From the NCBI RefSeq assembly GCF_011927725.1, contig NZ_JAATJC010000001.1, positions 2,115,001-2,179,000 on the forward strand: a DNA stretch of 64,000 nt. The letters are read 5' to 3'. Each line of letters starts with the position of its first letter. The stretch's first letter is position 1. Both the position numbers and the translations under genes were made by a program. Shown here one piece after another: positions 37,414 to 47,986 of this stretch. Below the pieces are notes generated by a model. That model searched no databases and was not told where the DNA came from. It worked only from the letters and a program-made list of their open reading frames with translations. The DNA comes from Sphingomonas kaistensis (GTDB lineage Bacteria > Pseudomonadota > Alphaproteobacteria > Sphingomonadales > Sphingomonadaceae).

Positions 37414-37943
37414 CAACGCGCCTTCTCCCACTCGGCCATCACCTCGGCCACCTGCTCGGGCGCGATCGGTCCGATATGCTGGTAGCGGATGACGCCCTTG
37501 CCATCGACGATGAAGCTTTCCGGGACCCCGGACGAACCGAAGGCGATTTGCGCTTCCCCGACCGGGTCGCTGCCGATGGCGGTGAAGGGATCGCCGTAGC
37601 TGGCAAGGAACTCCTCGACGTCCTTCGGCTGATCCCGCAGCGCGATGGCCTCGATCGTCACGCCGCGCTTCTGGAGATCGAGCAGGACCGGCGCTTCGGC
37701 GATGCACGGAACGCACCAGCTGGCGAAGAAATTGACCAGCCGGGGCTTGCCCTGCCCGAGGCTGGCGGCGGCAAGCCCGGGTCGGCCCGGCAGCATCGGC
37801 TCCGTCACGAAGGCCGGAACCTGCCGCCCCACCATCCGCGAGCGGATCGACGTGTCGGGCGGCGCGCTCAGCCGCCACGCCGCCGCCGCGACAAAGCCGA
37901 CGAACAGCAACAGCGGGACGAGCAGCCAGGCCCGGCGACTCAC
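37413..37943 (-). CDS. ccmG: Thiol:disulfide interchange protein CcmG/DsbE
   Basis: 176 residues. One N-terminal membrane anchor (AWLLVPLLLFVGFVAAAAW), thioredoxin-like fold with active site FASWCVPCIAEAP (about 79-84) and the cis-Pro loop GVPESFIVD. Supplies electrons to CcmH and apocytochrome c. GTG 37943 overlaps the ccmF stop by 4 nt. Confidence 0.94.
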   Translation of the reverse strand: MSRRAWLLVPLLLFVGFVAAAAWRLSAPPDTSIRSRMVGRQVPAFVTEPMLPGRPGLAAASLGQGKPRLVNFFASWCVPCIAEAPVLLDLQKRGVTIEAIALRDQPKDVEEFLASYGDPFTAIGSDPVGEAQIAFGSSGVPESFIVDGKGVIRYQHIGPIAPEQVAEVMAEWEKAR

Positions 37944-39853
37944 GTCTGAGCCTCGGCAAGCGGCAGTGGACGGCCACGCTCCCGGCGCAGGCGGCCGATC
38001 AGCGCAAGCAGGCCGCCCAGGGCGATCAACGCGCCCCCCAGCCAGATGAAGGTGACCATCGGCTTCCACCACAGGCGCATCTGCCAGCGGTCGCCCTCGC
38101 GCTTGCCGATCACGGTGTAGAGCTGCCCGTCGAGGCGCGTGATGATCGCCGCTTCGTTGGTCTCGGTCGGCGGCGAGCTGAAATAGCGGCTCTGCGGATC
38201 GAGCCGGATCGAGGTGCTGCCGCGCGTGGCGACCAGGTGCCCCTCGACCGCGGTCCAGTTCGGCCCGGCGACCGGGTCGACCCCGTTGAAGCGCACCTTC
38301 CACGGGCCGACGGTTAGTACCTCGCCGATCCGTGCCGCGGCCAGCGTCTCGCGGGTCAGCGAGGCATCGGCGGCGGCGCCGGTCATCGCCACGGCAATGC
38401 CGAGGTGGCTGATCACCATGCCCCAGATGGTCAGCGGAGTGCGCCGCAGGTCACGTCCGGCAAGCGGCAGGAAGCTGGCCACGGCAAGGCCCGCCGCAAA
38501 GGACAGGCCAAGGCGCGGAAGCAGGTTCATGGCCGGGTCGATGAAGGTCAGCGCAAAGGCAACGGCGGTGACAACCGCAGGCATGGCGACGCGCCGCAGG
38601 TTGGGCCGGGTATCGCGCCGCCAGCGGAGCAGCGGACCGATGAACAGCAGGACCGCGAGGATCACGACCAGCGGCCCGGTCACCGCATTAAAATAGGGCG
38701 GGCCGACCGAGATCTTCTCCCCCGACATCGCCTCGACCGCGACGGGGTAGAGCGTGCCCACGAACACGGTGCCGAGGATGACCGACAGGATGAGATTGTT
38801 GGCGACCAGCGCGCCTTCGCGGCTGACGATCTCGAATCGCGCGCCTTCGCGAACCGACGCGATGCGCAGCGCGAACAGCAACAGCGCGCCGCCGGTGTAG
38901 AAGATCAGCAGGCCGAGGATGAAGCTGCCGCGGGTCGGATCGACCGCGAAACTGTGGACGCTGGTCAGGATGCCCGAGCGAACCAGGAAGGTGCCGATCA
39001 TCGACATGGAGAATGCGACAACGGCAAGCATCACCGTCCACGCTCTGAGCGAGCCGCGGGCCGCCAGCACGTTGATCGAGTGGAGCAAGGCGGTGGCGGC
39101 GAGCCACGGCATCAGCGAGGCATTCTCGACCGGGTCCCAGAACCACCAGCCGCCCCAGCCGAGTTCGTAATAAGCCCAGTAGCTGCCGGCGACGATCCCG
39201 ATGGTGAGCAGCACCCAGGCGCCGAGCACCCACGGCCGCATCGCCCGGGCCATCGCGGGCCCGACCTCGCGGGTAACCAGCGCCCCCACCGCGAGGCTGA
39301 AGGCGACGCTCAATCCGACGTAGCCGAGGTAGAGCGTGGGCGGATGGAAGGCGAGGCCGGGGTCCTGAAGCAGCGGGTTCAGCCCCTGCCCCTGCAGCGG
39401 CGCTGGATCGAGCCGGGTGAACGGGTTGGAGGCGATCAGCAGGAAGCCGAAGAAGCCGAGCGCCAGAAGCGCCTGCGCCCCCAGCGTCGCACGCAGGCTC
39501 CGCTCGGGCAGCCGCCGCTCGACCAGTGCCAGAAGCGCACCGGCGGCGGACAGCACGGTCACCCACAGCAGCATCGAGCCTTCATGATTCCCCCACGCGC
39601 CCGAAAAACGGTAGATGAAGGGCTTGGCGCTGTGGCTGTTGGCGGCGACCAGCTGGACGCTGGTGTCGGTGCGCAGGAACAGCCAGATCAGCAGCGCAAA
39701 GGACAGCAGCGTGAGCAACCCCTGCGCCACCGCGACCGGCGCGACCAGGGTTTTCAGGTCGCCGAGGCGATTGCCCACCACCGCCAGCCCGAACTGCAGG
39801 AGCGCCAGCGAAAAAGCCAGCCACAGCGCGGCAAGCCCGGCCTCGGCGATCAC
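37940..39853 (-). CDS. ccmF: Heme lyase CcmF/NrfE family subunit
   Basis: 637 residues, about fifteen membrane helices. The tryptophan-rich heme-handling signature GWGGWWFWDPVENASLMPWL (about 225-244) and the flanking His residues are intact, as is HNEGS-like WGNHEGSMLLW (about 90). Attaches heme to apocytochrome c with CcmH and CcmI. Coupled with ccmE and ccmG by 4-nt overlaps. Confidence 0.95.
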   Translation of the reverse strand: MIAEAGLAALWLAFSLALLQFGLAVVGNRLGDLKTLVAPVAVAQGLLTLLSFALLIWLFLRTDTSVQLVAANSHSAKPFIYRFSGAWGNHEGSMLLWVTVLSAAGALLALVERRLPERSLRATLGAQALLALGFFGFLLIASNPFTRLDPAPLQGQGLNPLLQDPGLAFHPPTLYLGYVGLSVAFSLAVGALVTREVGPAMARAMRPWVLGAWVLLTIGIVAGSYWAYYELGWGGWWFWDPVENASLMPWLAATALLHSINVLAARGSLRAWTVMLAVVAFSMSMIGTFLVRSGILTSVHSFAVDPTRGSFILGLLIFYTGGALLLFALRIASVREGARFEIVSREGALVANNLILSVILGTVFVGTLYPVAVEAMSGEKISVGPPYFNAVTGPLVVILAVLLFIGPLLRWRRDTRPNLRRVAMPAVVTAVAFALTFIDPAMNLLPRLGLSFAAGLAVASFLPLAGRDLRRTPLTIWGMVISHLGIAVAMTGAAADASLTRETLAAARIGEVLTVGPWKVRFNGVDPVAGPNWTAVEGHLVATRGSTSIRLDPQSRYFSSPPTETNEAAIITRLDGQLYTVIGKREGDRWQMRLWWKPMVTFIWLGGALIALGGLLALIGRLRRERGRPLPLAEAQT

Positions 39854-40296
39854 TTGGCGGTCTCCCGGGTCATCATCTCCGCCGCTTGGTTGCCCATCTG
39901 CGGGGGCATGTAGCGCTCGTCATGCTTGGCGAGGATGTTGTCGGCGACGAAGGTCCCGTCGCGGCCGAGCTGCCCCTCGGCAATCGCGCCGCTATTCTCC
40001 TTGAACAGGTCGGGGACGATGCCGGTGAAGCGGACGGGTACCTGGCCCACGCCGTCGGTCAGGACGAAGGCCACGCTGACCCCGTCCGGCATCCGCTGGA
40101 TCGAGCCCTTCTGGACCATCCCGCCAAGCCGCAGCGGAACGCCGACCTCGGCCCGGCCTGCGGCGACATCCTGCGGGGTGCGGAAGTAGGCGGCGCGGTC
40201 GGACAGGCCCCACATCGCCAGCATCACGGCGCCGATCAGCGCCGCCACCGCCAGCAGGACCAGCACCAGTCTCTGGTGCTTGGGCGCTAGTGTCAT
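39850..40296 (-). CDS. ccmE: Cytochrome c maturation protein CcmE (heme chaperone)
   Basis: 148 residues. N-terminal membrane anchor (LVLVLLAVAALIGAVMLAMW), OB-fold with RLGGMVQKGSI and VRFTGIVPDLF, and the heme-binding ILAKHDERYMPP, where His and Tyr give the covalent H-x3-Y site. Receives heme from CcmC and hands it to CcmF. Overlaps ccmD and ccmF by 4 nt. Confidence 0.95.
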   Translation of the reverse strand: MTLAPKHQRLVLVLLAVAALIGAVMLAMWGLSDRAAYFRTPQDVAAGRAEVGVPLRLGGMVQKGSIQRMPDGVSVAFVLTDGVGQVPVRFTGIVPDLFKENSGAIAEGQLGRDGTFVADNILAKHDERYMPPQMGNQAAEMMTRETAK

Positions 40297-40424
40297 CCGC
40301 GACCGCTCACTTTATCTGCCTGGTCTTCGGCGCTGCGGCAGCCGAGCAGGGCCCAGGCCAACAGGCCGCCCGTTCCGCTGAGGAACACCGCATAAGCGGC
40401 GATCACGAACGCCCACTGGTTCAT
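40293..40424 (-). CDS. ccmD: Heme exporter protein CcmD
   Basis: 43 residues: MNQWAFVIAAYAVFLSGTGGLLAWALLG forms one membrane helix followed by a short charged tail. Size and place between ccmC and ccmE identify it as CcmD, which helps release holo-CcmE. Overlaps both neighbours by 4 nt. Confidence 0.85.
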   Translation of the reverse strand: MNQWAFVIAAYAVFLSGTGGLLAWALLGCRSAEDQADKVSGRG

Positions 40425-41137
40425 GCCGCCGCCGTCCGGCGCAGCCGCGCCTCGATCTTGGTGGCGGCAAGCTCGGTCCGCATCCGCAGCAGCACGATCG
40501 CGCCGAACAGGGCGGAGAAGCCGAACAGGGTGAAGAAAAGCGGCCACAGTATCTGCGGCGCAATGGTGGTCCCGGTCAGCTGGATGCTCTCGCCCTGGTG
40601 AAGCGTGTTCCACCACTGGACCGAGAAATGGATGATCGGAATGTTGACTGCTCCGATCAGGCCGAAAAGCGGCGCCGCACGGCCGTCGGGGCCCCTTTCC
40701 TTCTCGGCAGCGGCCAGCGCCATGTAGCCGCAGTAAAGGAAGAACAGGACCAACATGCTGGTCAGCCGCCCGTCCCATTCCCACCAGGTTCCCCACGTCG
40801 GCCGGCCCCAGATCGAGCCGGTGGCAAGGCACAGGAAGGCGAACATCGCGCCCGCCGGAGCAATGGCCCGCGCGGCCACGCCGGCAAGCGGATGGCGCCA
40901 GATGATCTGCGCTGCGGACGCCACGGCAATGCCGGTCCAGCCGCCCATCCCGAGCCAGGCTGCGGGAACATGGATGTGGAGGATCCGCACGGTCTGCCCC
41001 TGCAGATAGTCCGGCGGCATCAGGAACAGCGCCCCGACGATGCCGATGGCGCTCAGGACAAGCCCGATCCCCAGCAGCCACGCTGTGGCCGGCTTCGCGA
41101 TCTTGAGGAAACGGGCGGGGTTGGCGAAGCGATGCAT
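40421..41137 (-). CDS. ccmC: Heme ABC transporter permease CcmC
   Basis: 238 residues, six membrane helices. Signature WGTWWEWDGRLTSMLVLF (about 123-140) with the conserved His residues in LHIHVPAAW (about 53) and IHFSVQWWNTLHQG. Loads heme on CcmE. First gene of the ccm operon here; ccmA and ccmB are not adjacent and must lie elsewhere if present. Confidence 0.95.
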   Translation of the reverse strand: MHRFANPARFLKIAKPATAWLLGIGLVLSAIGIVGALFLMPPDYLQGQTVRILHIHVPAAWLGMGGWTGIAVASAAQIIWRHPLAGVAARAIAPAGAMFAFLCLATGSIWGRPTWGTWWEWDGRLTSMLVLFFLYCGYMALAAAEKERGPDGRAAPLFGLIGAVNIPIIHFSVQWWNTLHQGESIQLTGTTIAPQILWPLFFTLFGFSALFGAIVLLRMRTELAATKIEARLRRTAAA

Positions 41138-41223
41138 GGGACTGTCAGGTCCCTCTTATACGGCTCGCACGACATTGCACCATGCCCAAATGGAGAGTGG
41201 GCGATGCGGTCGTTGTGACAGGG

Positions 41224-42273
41224 TTATCCGCGCCCGATCAGCTTGCGCGCCATCGCATCGGCGACACTCGCCGGATCGCGGCCGCTGGCGACGCTCTCGC
41301 TCCAGATCGCCTCGAGACGATCGGGAATGCCGGCGATTCGCGACCGCACCACTTCGGCATCGCCGTCGCGGAGATATTCGGTCGAGACGTTGATGATCCC
41401 GCCCGCATTGATCACGTAATCGGGGGCGTAGAGGATTCCGCGGGCCATCAGCGCCGGGCCATGCTCCGGGCGGGCCAACTGGTTGTTGGCACCGCCGGCG
41501 ACGATCGGCGCGCGAAGCGCCGCGATGCTCGCGTCATCGAGGATCGCGCCCAATGCGTTGGGGCTGATCACGTCGGCTTCGGTCGACAGGATGGTGGCGG
41601 CGTCGCCGACCTGCCCGCCGACTTCCCGCGCCAGGCTTTCGGCCTTGGCGGTGTCGACATCGGCGATGGTCAGCCGGGCGCCCTCTTCCGCGGCGCGGCG
41701 CGCAACGCCGCTCGCCACGCTGCCGGCGCCCTGAAGCGCGATGTGCAGGCCCGACAGGCTGTCGCGGCCAAGCGCGCGGCGAACCGCCGCTTTGATCCCG
41801 AGGAACACGCCGAGCGAGGTGTGCGGCCCCGGATCGCCGCCAACCGCGCCGGCCTCAACCGGCAGCCCGGCGACATGCCGCGTCTCGCGGCGCACGGCCT
41901 GCATGTCGGACACGTTGATGCCGACATCTTCAGCCGTGACATAGCGCCCACCAAGCATCTCCACCGCGCGGCCGAAGGCGGCCAGCATCGCAGGGGTCTT
42001 GGTGCGCTTGTCATCGGCGAGGATGACGGCCTTGCCGCCCCCCAGCGGAAGCCCGGCCATCGCATTCTTGTAGCTCATCCCGCGCGACAGGCGCAGCGCA
42101 TCGGTCAGCGCCTCCTCGTCCTTGGCATAATGCCAGAATCGGCTGCCGCCCGCCGCCGGGCCGAGGTGCGTGCTGTGCATCGCGATGATCGCCCGGAGCC
42201 CGCTCGCAGGATCGGAAACATGGGTCACGGCCTCGTGCCCGTCGAAGTCGGGCAGGCTCCACAAGTCGGTCAT
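41224..42273 (-). CDS. Leu/Phe/Val-type amino acid dehydrogenase
   Basis: 349 residues of the Glu/Leu/Phe/Val dehydrogenase family. Catalytic Lys region GLPLGGGKAVILAD (about 77-90), substrate Lys in RGMSYKNAMAG, Rossmann turn LQGAGSVASGVARRA (about 180) and NALGAILDD. NAD-linked oxidative deamination; Leu versus Phe preference cannot be decided. ATG 42273 follows the tRNA-His gene on the same strand; the open frame extends into the tRNA and is not used. Confidence 0.9.
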   Translation of the reverse strand: MTDLWSLPDFDGHEAVTHVSDPASGLRAIIAMHSTHLGPAAGGSRFWHYAKDEEALTDALRLSRGMSYKNAMAGLPLGGGKAVILADDKRTKTPAMLAAFGRAVEMLGGRYVTAEDVGINVSDMQAVRRETRHVAGLPVEAGAVGGDPGPHTSLGVFLGIKAAVRRALGRDSLSGLHIALQGAGSVASGVARRAAEEGARLTIADVDTAKAESLAREVGGQVGDAATILSTEADVISPNALGAILDDASIAALRAPIVAGGANNQLARPEHGPALMARGILYAPDYVINAGGIINVSTEYLRDGDAEVVRSRIAGIPDRLEAIWSESVASGRDPASVADAMARKLIGRG

Positions 42274-42311
42274 GGGCGGGGATGATTCCGGATCGCTGAA
42301 GGAAAGGATGA

Positions 42312-42388
42312 TGGGGCGATCGACGGGGCTCGAACCCGCGACCCTCGGCACCACAAGCCGATGCTCTAACCAACTGAGCTACGATCGC
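42312..42388 (-). tRNA. tRNA-His (GTG)
   Basis: Minus strand: acceptor GCGATCG pairs with CGATCGC, an extra G at the 5' side (G-1, base 42389) faces C73 as usual for tRNA-His, anticodon stem CGGC/GCCG with loop TTGTGGT (anticodon GTG), T-arm GCGGGTTCGAGCCCCGT, encoded CCA. Confidence 0.95.
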
Positions 42389-42482
42389 CACTACCGTGCC
42401 CGGCCATTATCAAAAACGGCTTGGCACGGCGCGTCAGCCCCTTAAGGGGGGCGGCTCCCCGATGCAAGCAAGACTATAGTTG

Positions 42483-42941
42483 ATGCCTGAACCCTCGCCG
42501 CACGCGACCCTGGTCAAGTTCGGATACCCCCGCACCCTCCTCCACCAGGGGAGCCACTGGGCCGTCCTGGTGCGTCCTGCGCAACCGACGCTGGGCAGTT
42601 TGATCCTGTGTGCGATGGGCGAGGAAACCAGCTATGGCGACCTTTCCCGCGAGGCGATTATCGAGCAGGGAGAACTGGTTACTTGCATCGAGCGGGTGCT
42701 TCGCCAGTTCAGCGATTATGAGCGGATCAATTATCTCATGCTGATGATGGTCGATCCCCACGTGCATTTTCATGTTCTCCCCCGCTATGCAAGAGAACGA
42801 ATTTTCCAGGAGCAATCCTTTCCCGACCGGGGCTGGCCGGCCTTGCCCGACCTTGGCAGCACGCAAGCTGCGACAGAAGCTCTTGTTCATGCCCTCCGTG
42901 ATAGCTGGAGGTCGATCATCCATGCAGAAGGTGAAAATTAA
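42483..42941 (+). CDS. HIT family hydrolase
   Basis: 152 residues. The histidine triad is HVHFHVLPRY (about 97-106). Members hydrolyse or transfer nucleotides from dinucleotide polyphosphates or AMP conjugates; the short N-terminus with HWAVLVRPAQPTLGSLILCA fits an Ap4A hydrolase-like subgroup. Precedes the Crp/Fnr gene; its stop codon lies inside a palindrome that may be that regulator's operator. Confidence 0.85.
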   Translation: MPEPSPHATLVKFGYPRTLLHQGSHWAVLVRPAQPTLGSLILCAMGEETSYGDLSREAIIEQGELVTCIERVLRQFSDYERINYLMLMMVDPHVHFHVLPRYARERIFQEQSFPDRGWPALPDLGSTQAATEALVHALRDSWRSIIHAEGEN

Positions 42942-42952
42942 CCTGTGTTAAT
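42937..42952. promoter_or_regulatory. Palindrome upstream of Crp/Fnr gene (putative operator)
   Basis: ATTAAC-ctgt-GTTAAT, a perfect 16-bp dyad with the 4-bp spacer used by Crp/Fnr family dimers, 54 bp before the regulator start. Covers the stop codon of the HIT gene. Autoregulation is inferred. Confidence 0.45.
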
Positions 42953-43006
42953 CGACTTGCACGTTCAGAACCGAAGCGCGATATTCCTCCTTGCAGGGGA
43001 GGAAAG

Positions 43007-43732
43007 GTGACGAACACGATGACCAAGCGCTCCAGAGGAGCCGCCGGCGGCGACGTCCCGCTCGGAGAAGCCCTGCTGAAGGCTGGCCTCGAGCCTCACC
43101 TTGCGGCCGTGCTCGAGGAGATGCCGAGCAAGTCGGTCGAGGTCGACCCGCGCCGTCCCTTCCGGGAAGCGGGATCCGACCGCAACGAGGTCTTTTTCGT
43201 CGAGAGCGGCATCCTCGCCAAGTATAAGGCGGATGGAACCGGTCGGCGCCAGATCATTTCCCTGCGCTTCGCAGGCGATGGCATCCTGCCCGGCGACACC
43301 GCGGCCGATTACGGCATCCAGGCCATCGTGCGGAGCCGCGTCCTGGTGGTCCAGCAGCGCGATTTCGACCCGGTGGTCGATGCCAATCCGGAGCTTGCCC
43401 GGTTTTTCTGGAAGTTAACGCAGCGCCACGCCTCGATCGGCTATGAGTGGCTGCTCAATTGCGGACGACGCGATTCGACGGCTCGGGTGGTTCACCTGCT
43501 GTGCGAACTCGCCGAACGCAGCGGAGTGGATCCGGCACAGCACCGGCTGACCAATCCGTTCACCCAGCAGCAGATTGCGGACATCACCGGTCAGACCAGC
43601 GTCAACGTCAACCGCGTATTCGCCGATCTCGAGCGCCAGGGACTGATCCGCCGTGAGGGGCGCGACATCCTGTTCGACGATTGGGACGAGATCCGCCGGG
43701 TCGCCAGCTTCAGCGCGGCCTATCTGCAGTAG
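43007..43732 (+). CDS. Crp/Fnr family transcriptional regulator
   Basis: 241 residues. Cyclic-nucleotide-binding beta-roll (about 35-125, with NEVFFVESGILAKYKADGTGRRQ), dimer helix and a C-terminal winged helix (PFTQQQIADITGQTSVNVNRVFADLERQGLI, about 180-210). No Cys cluster for an FeS centre, so not a classic oxygen-sensing Fnr. Ligand unknown. GTG 43007 follows GGGGAGG; an in-frame ATG at 43019 is possible. Regulon not inferable. Confidence 0.88.
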   Translation: MTNTMTKRSRGAAGGDVPLGEALLKAGLEPHLAAVLEEMPSKSVEVDPRRPFREAGSDRNEVFFVESGILAKYKADGTGRRQIISLRFAGDGILPGDTAADYGIQAIVRSRVLVVQQRDFDPVVDANPELARFFWKLTQRHASIGYEWLLNCGRRDSTARVVHLLCELAERSGVDPAQHRLTNPFTQQQIADITGQTSVNVNRVFADLERQGLIRREGRDILFDDWDEIRRVASFSAAYLQ

Positions 43733-43744
43733 GAGGAGGAGGCG

Positions 43745-43819
43745 TGGTGGGCGCGGCAGGGATTGAACCTGCGACCCCACCCGTGTGAAGGGTGTGCTCT
43801 ACCACTGAGCTACGCGCCC
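43745..43819 (-). tRNA. tRNA-Val (CAC)
   Basis: Minus strand: acceptor GGGCGCG/CGCGCCC, D-arm AGCTC...GAGC, anticodon stem ACCC/GGGT with loop TTCACAC (anticodon CAC), T-arm GCAGGTTCAATCCCTGC, A73 and encoded CCA. Complete cloverleaf. Confidence 0.95.
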
Positions 43820-43871
43820 ACGCCTGATGGGAGGGGCGGTTAGCGAAGCCTCCGCACCCTGTCCAGCGTGA

Positions 43872-44144
43872 TTACTGCACTGCTTCCTTGAGAAGCTTGC
43901 CGGCGCGGAATTTCGGCTGCGCCGTGCTGTCGATCTGGAGCGGTTCGCCGGTGCGCGGATTGCGCCCCACCGACGCCTTGCGCCGCGTCACCACGAAATT
44001 GCCAAAGCCGACCAGCCGCACTTCGTCGCCGCGGCTGAGGGCATCGGTGATCACCTCGAGCATGGTTTCGACCGCCCGGGCGGCGTCCATCCGGTTGAGG
44101 CCCGCTCGATCGGCGACCTGCCCGATCAGATCCTGCTTGTTCAT
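43872..44144 (-). CDS. hupB: DNA-binding protein HU
   Basis: 90 residues. MNKQDLIGQVADRAGL, the VRLVGFGNFVVTRRKASVGRNPRTGEPL arm and PKFRAGKLLKEAV identify HU, a nucleoid protein that bends DNA without sequence preference. Follows lon on the same strand, as in many proteobacteria. A perfect 8-bp-arm hairpin lies in the leader (44157-44180). Confidence 0.96.
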   Translation of the reverse strand: MNKQDLIGQVADRAGLNRMDAARAVETMLEVITDALSRGDEVRLVGFGNFVVTRRKASVGRNPRTGEPLQIDSTAQPKFRAGKLLKEAVQ

Positions 44145-44156
44145 AAACCTTCCTCT

Positions 44157-44180
44157 CTCGCGGCATCACTTCGCCGCGAG
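44157..44180 (-). promoter_or_regulatory. Hairpin between lon and hupB
   Basis: CTCGCGGC (44157-44164), 8-nt loop, GCCGCGAG (44173-44180). It lies 13 nt before the hupB start and 46 nt after the lon stop. Could end lon transcripts or influence hupB translation; no T run follows. Confidence 0.45.
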
Positions 44181-44225
44181 TACAAATGAATGTGGCCCCT
44201 AGGTGCCGATGCCAATGCGAAAGCG

Positions 44226-46625
<2,400 letters not shown>

Positions 46626-46773
46626 CGCGATGGGCTCCTAGGCGCCGCCGGACGCGGCAGCTCGTTTCCCCTCACATATGGGCCGGGCTTTCCGCCTAAT
46701 CAATCAAGGCCGGAACAGTTGGCCCCGCTCCCGCCTTTCATCGCAGCCCGCGACGCGAACGAAAGGCAAGACG

Positions 46774-46956
46774 ATGCACGACAGCCAGAAGATCAGCACC
46801 GGCCCAAACGAAGCGCCAAAGAACGAGACGATTGCCGGCACCGGGCCCGGGATCCCCGATGAGGCTGCCTCACCCGGCCGGGACGTGCCCTCGCTTCCAA
46901 GCGACGAGGAAATCCGGCGCATCGCGGAGAAGCTCGGCGCCCCTGTCCCGATGTAA
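46774..46956 (+). CDS. Hypothetical small polar protein
   Basis: 60 residues (MHDSQKISTGPNE ... IRRIAEKLGAPVPM), rich in Pro, Gly, Glu and Ser with a short C-terminal amphipathic helix. No signal or membrane segment. AAAGG lies 8 nt before the ATG. A weak EcfG-like GGAAC-N17-CCTT (46712-46737) lies 36 nt upstream. Codon usage (GC at third positions) supports coding. Function unknown. Confidence 0.55.
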   Translation: MHDSQKISTGPNEAPKNETIAGTGPGIPDEAASPGRDVPSLPSDEEIRRIAEKLGAPVPM

Positions 46957-46968
46957 AGCCTGCGGTCG

Positions 46969-47478
46969 TCAGCCGCTTAGTCCGGCGACCAGCAGCAAGG
47001 CCGGCCCCAGGTTCTGGAGGCCGTGGATGAGCATCGGCAGTCCGAACGCCACCGCGAGACTGCGACGACGCCAGGTCAGGAATACGATCGAGAAGATCAG
47101 GAACGGCCACCAGATGACCAGCCCCCAGGCGGTCGCCTGTAGCGAGTGGGCGATTCCCCATCCCAGCGAACTGATCACGACCGCCGGCAGGAAACCCGCG
47201 ACCCGCTCGAGGATCAGCAGGACCGTTCCCATGATCAACGTCTCGACCACCGGTGCGAACACGACCAGCAGGAACAGCAGCAGGCCCGGATCGACGTTGG
47301 GAAATTCCGGGCCGGCCTCGGGCACCAGCCGGCTGGCCAGTGCCGAGAGCAGCAGCGAGGGAAAGAAGGCGCAGGCCCAGGCGATCGCGACATAGCGCAG
47401 CGGCCGTTCCGGCTGGAACAGCGCCTTGGGAAGAAAGGCGAGTGGCCGCGGGCGCGGCGCCAAGGCCGGTCCGTTCAC
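46969..47478 (-). CDS. CPBP-like intramembrane protease family protein
   Basis: 169 residues, four to five membrane helices. Layout recalls CPBP (Abi/CAAX) proteases: motif 2 GWGIAHSL (about 108) and motif 3 IHGLQNLGP (about 152) are present, but motif 1 (EExxxR) reads PVVETLIMG, keeping one Glu and losing the second Glu and the Arg. Activity is thus uncertain. Only 4 bp from the next upstream gene on the same strand. Confidence 0.65.
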   Translation of the reverse strand: MNGPALAPRPRPLAFLPKALFQPERPLRYVAIAWACAFFPSLLLSALASRLVPEAGPEFPNVDPGLLLFLLVVFAPVVETLIMGTVLLILERVAGFLPAVVISSLGWGIAHSLQATAWGLVIWWPFLIFSIVFLTWRRRSLAVAFGLPMLIHGLQNLGPALLLVAGLSG

Positions 47479-47481
47479 CGC

Positions 47482-47928
47482 TCAGCCCTGCCGGGGCGGA
47501 CGCGGCCCGCGTGGACCGCGCGAGGGTCCTCCCGAGGGGCGATCTCCGCGCGGCCCGCGCGGAGCGCCGCCAGCCGGGCCGCGCGGACCATCGGAACGCG
47601 GTCCGCGGGTCGACGGACGCGAGGTGCGGTCGACCCCGCGCGCGACCACTTCGCCCTGCCGCGGCATGGGCCGCGCCGGCCCTGCATCGCGCGGTGCGAC
47701 CGCATAACCCTCCTTGAGCAGCCCGGCGAAGGCGGCCCGGGTGCTTGCGGCAATCGCATCCTGCAATTCCTTGGGCAGGTCCGCCATGGTCACGTTGCCG
47801 TGGATCGCCTGCACCTGCCGCAGCAGGTTGTTGGGGAGGTTGCCGCTCGCACTCTTCAGTGCGGCGATGGCATCGAGGACGGCTGAGAAGATCAGCGATT
47901 GCATGACGTCTTGGGCGGCGCGGGGCAT
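47482..47928 (-). CDS. Hypothetical protein with Arg-Gly-Pro-rich C-terminal tail
   Basis: 148 residues. First about 75 residues look helical and folded (VMQSLIFSAVLDAIAALK ... LPKELQDAIAASTRAAFAGLLKEGY). The last about 70 are low complexity, built from RGP, RGPRG and GPRS units without aromatic residues, strongly basic and disordered; such RGG-like tails bind RNA. Divergent from dapF, same strand as the CPBP-like gene. ATG 47928 used; ATG 47904 is a shorter option. No family recognised. Confidence 0.65.
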   Translation of the reverse strand: MPRAAQDVMQSLIFSAVLDAIAALKSASGNLPNNLLRQVQAIHGNVTMADLPKELQDAIAASTRAAFAGLLKEGYAVAPRDAGPARPMPRQGEVVARGVDRTSRPSTRGPRSDGPRGPAGGAPRGPRGDRPSGGPSRGPRGPRPPRQG

Positions 47929-47986
47929 TGCCGATCAACTCCGGAGAAGTGGACAGAAGGTTTCGCGCCCGCTTAAGTCGCCAGCG

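Noticed and set aside
38405..39913. 502-codon open frame opposite ccmF
   Set aside because: Rich in Arg, Gln and His in the way expected for an antisense shadow of a membrane protein gene.
42938..42951. CtrA box (TTAA-N7-TTAA) upstream of the Crp/Fnr gene
   Set aside because: The gap is 6 nt, not 7; the symmetric dyad fits a Crp/Fnr type site better.
46712..46737. EcfG promoter (GGAAC-N17-CCTT) before the 60-residue protein
   Set aside because: Second box has a mismatch at the conserved G; kept only as a remark in that gene entry.
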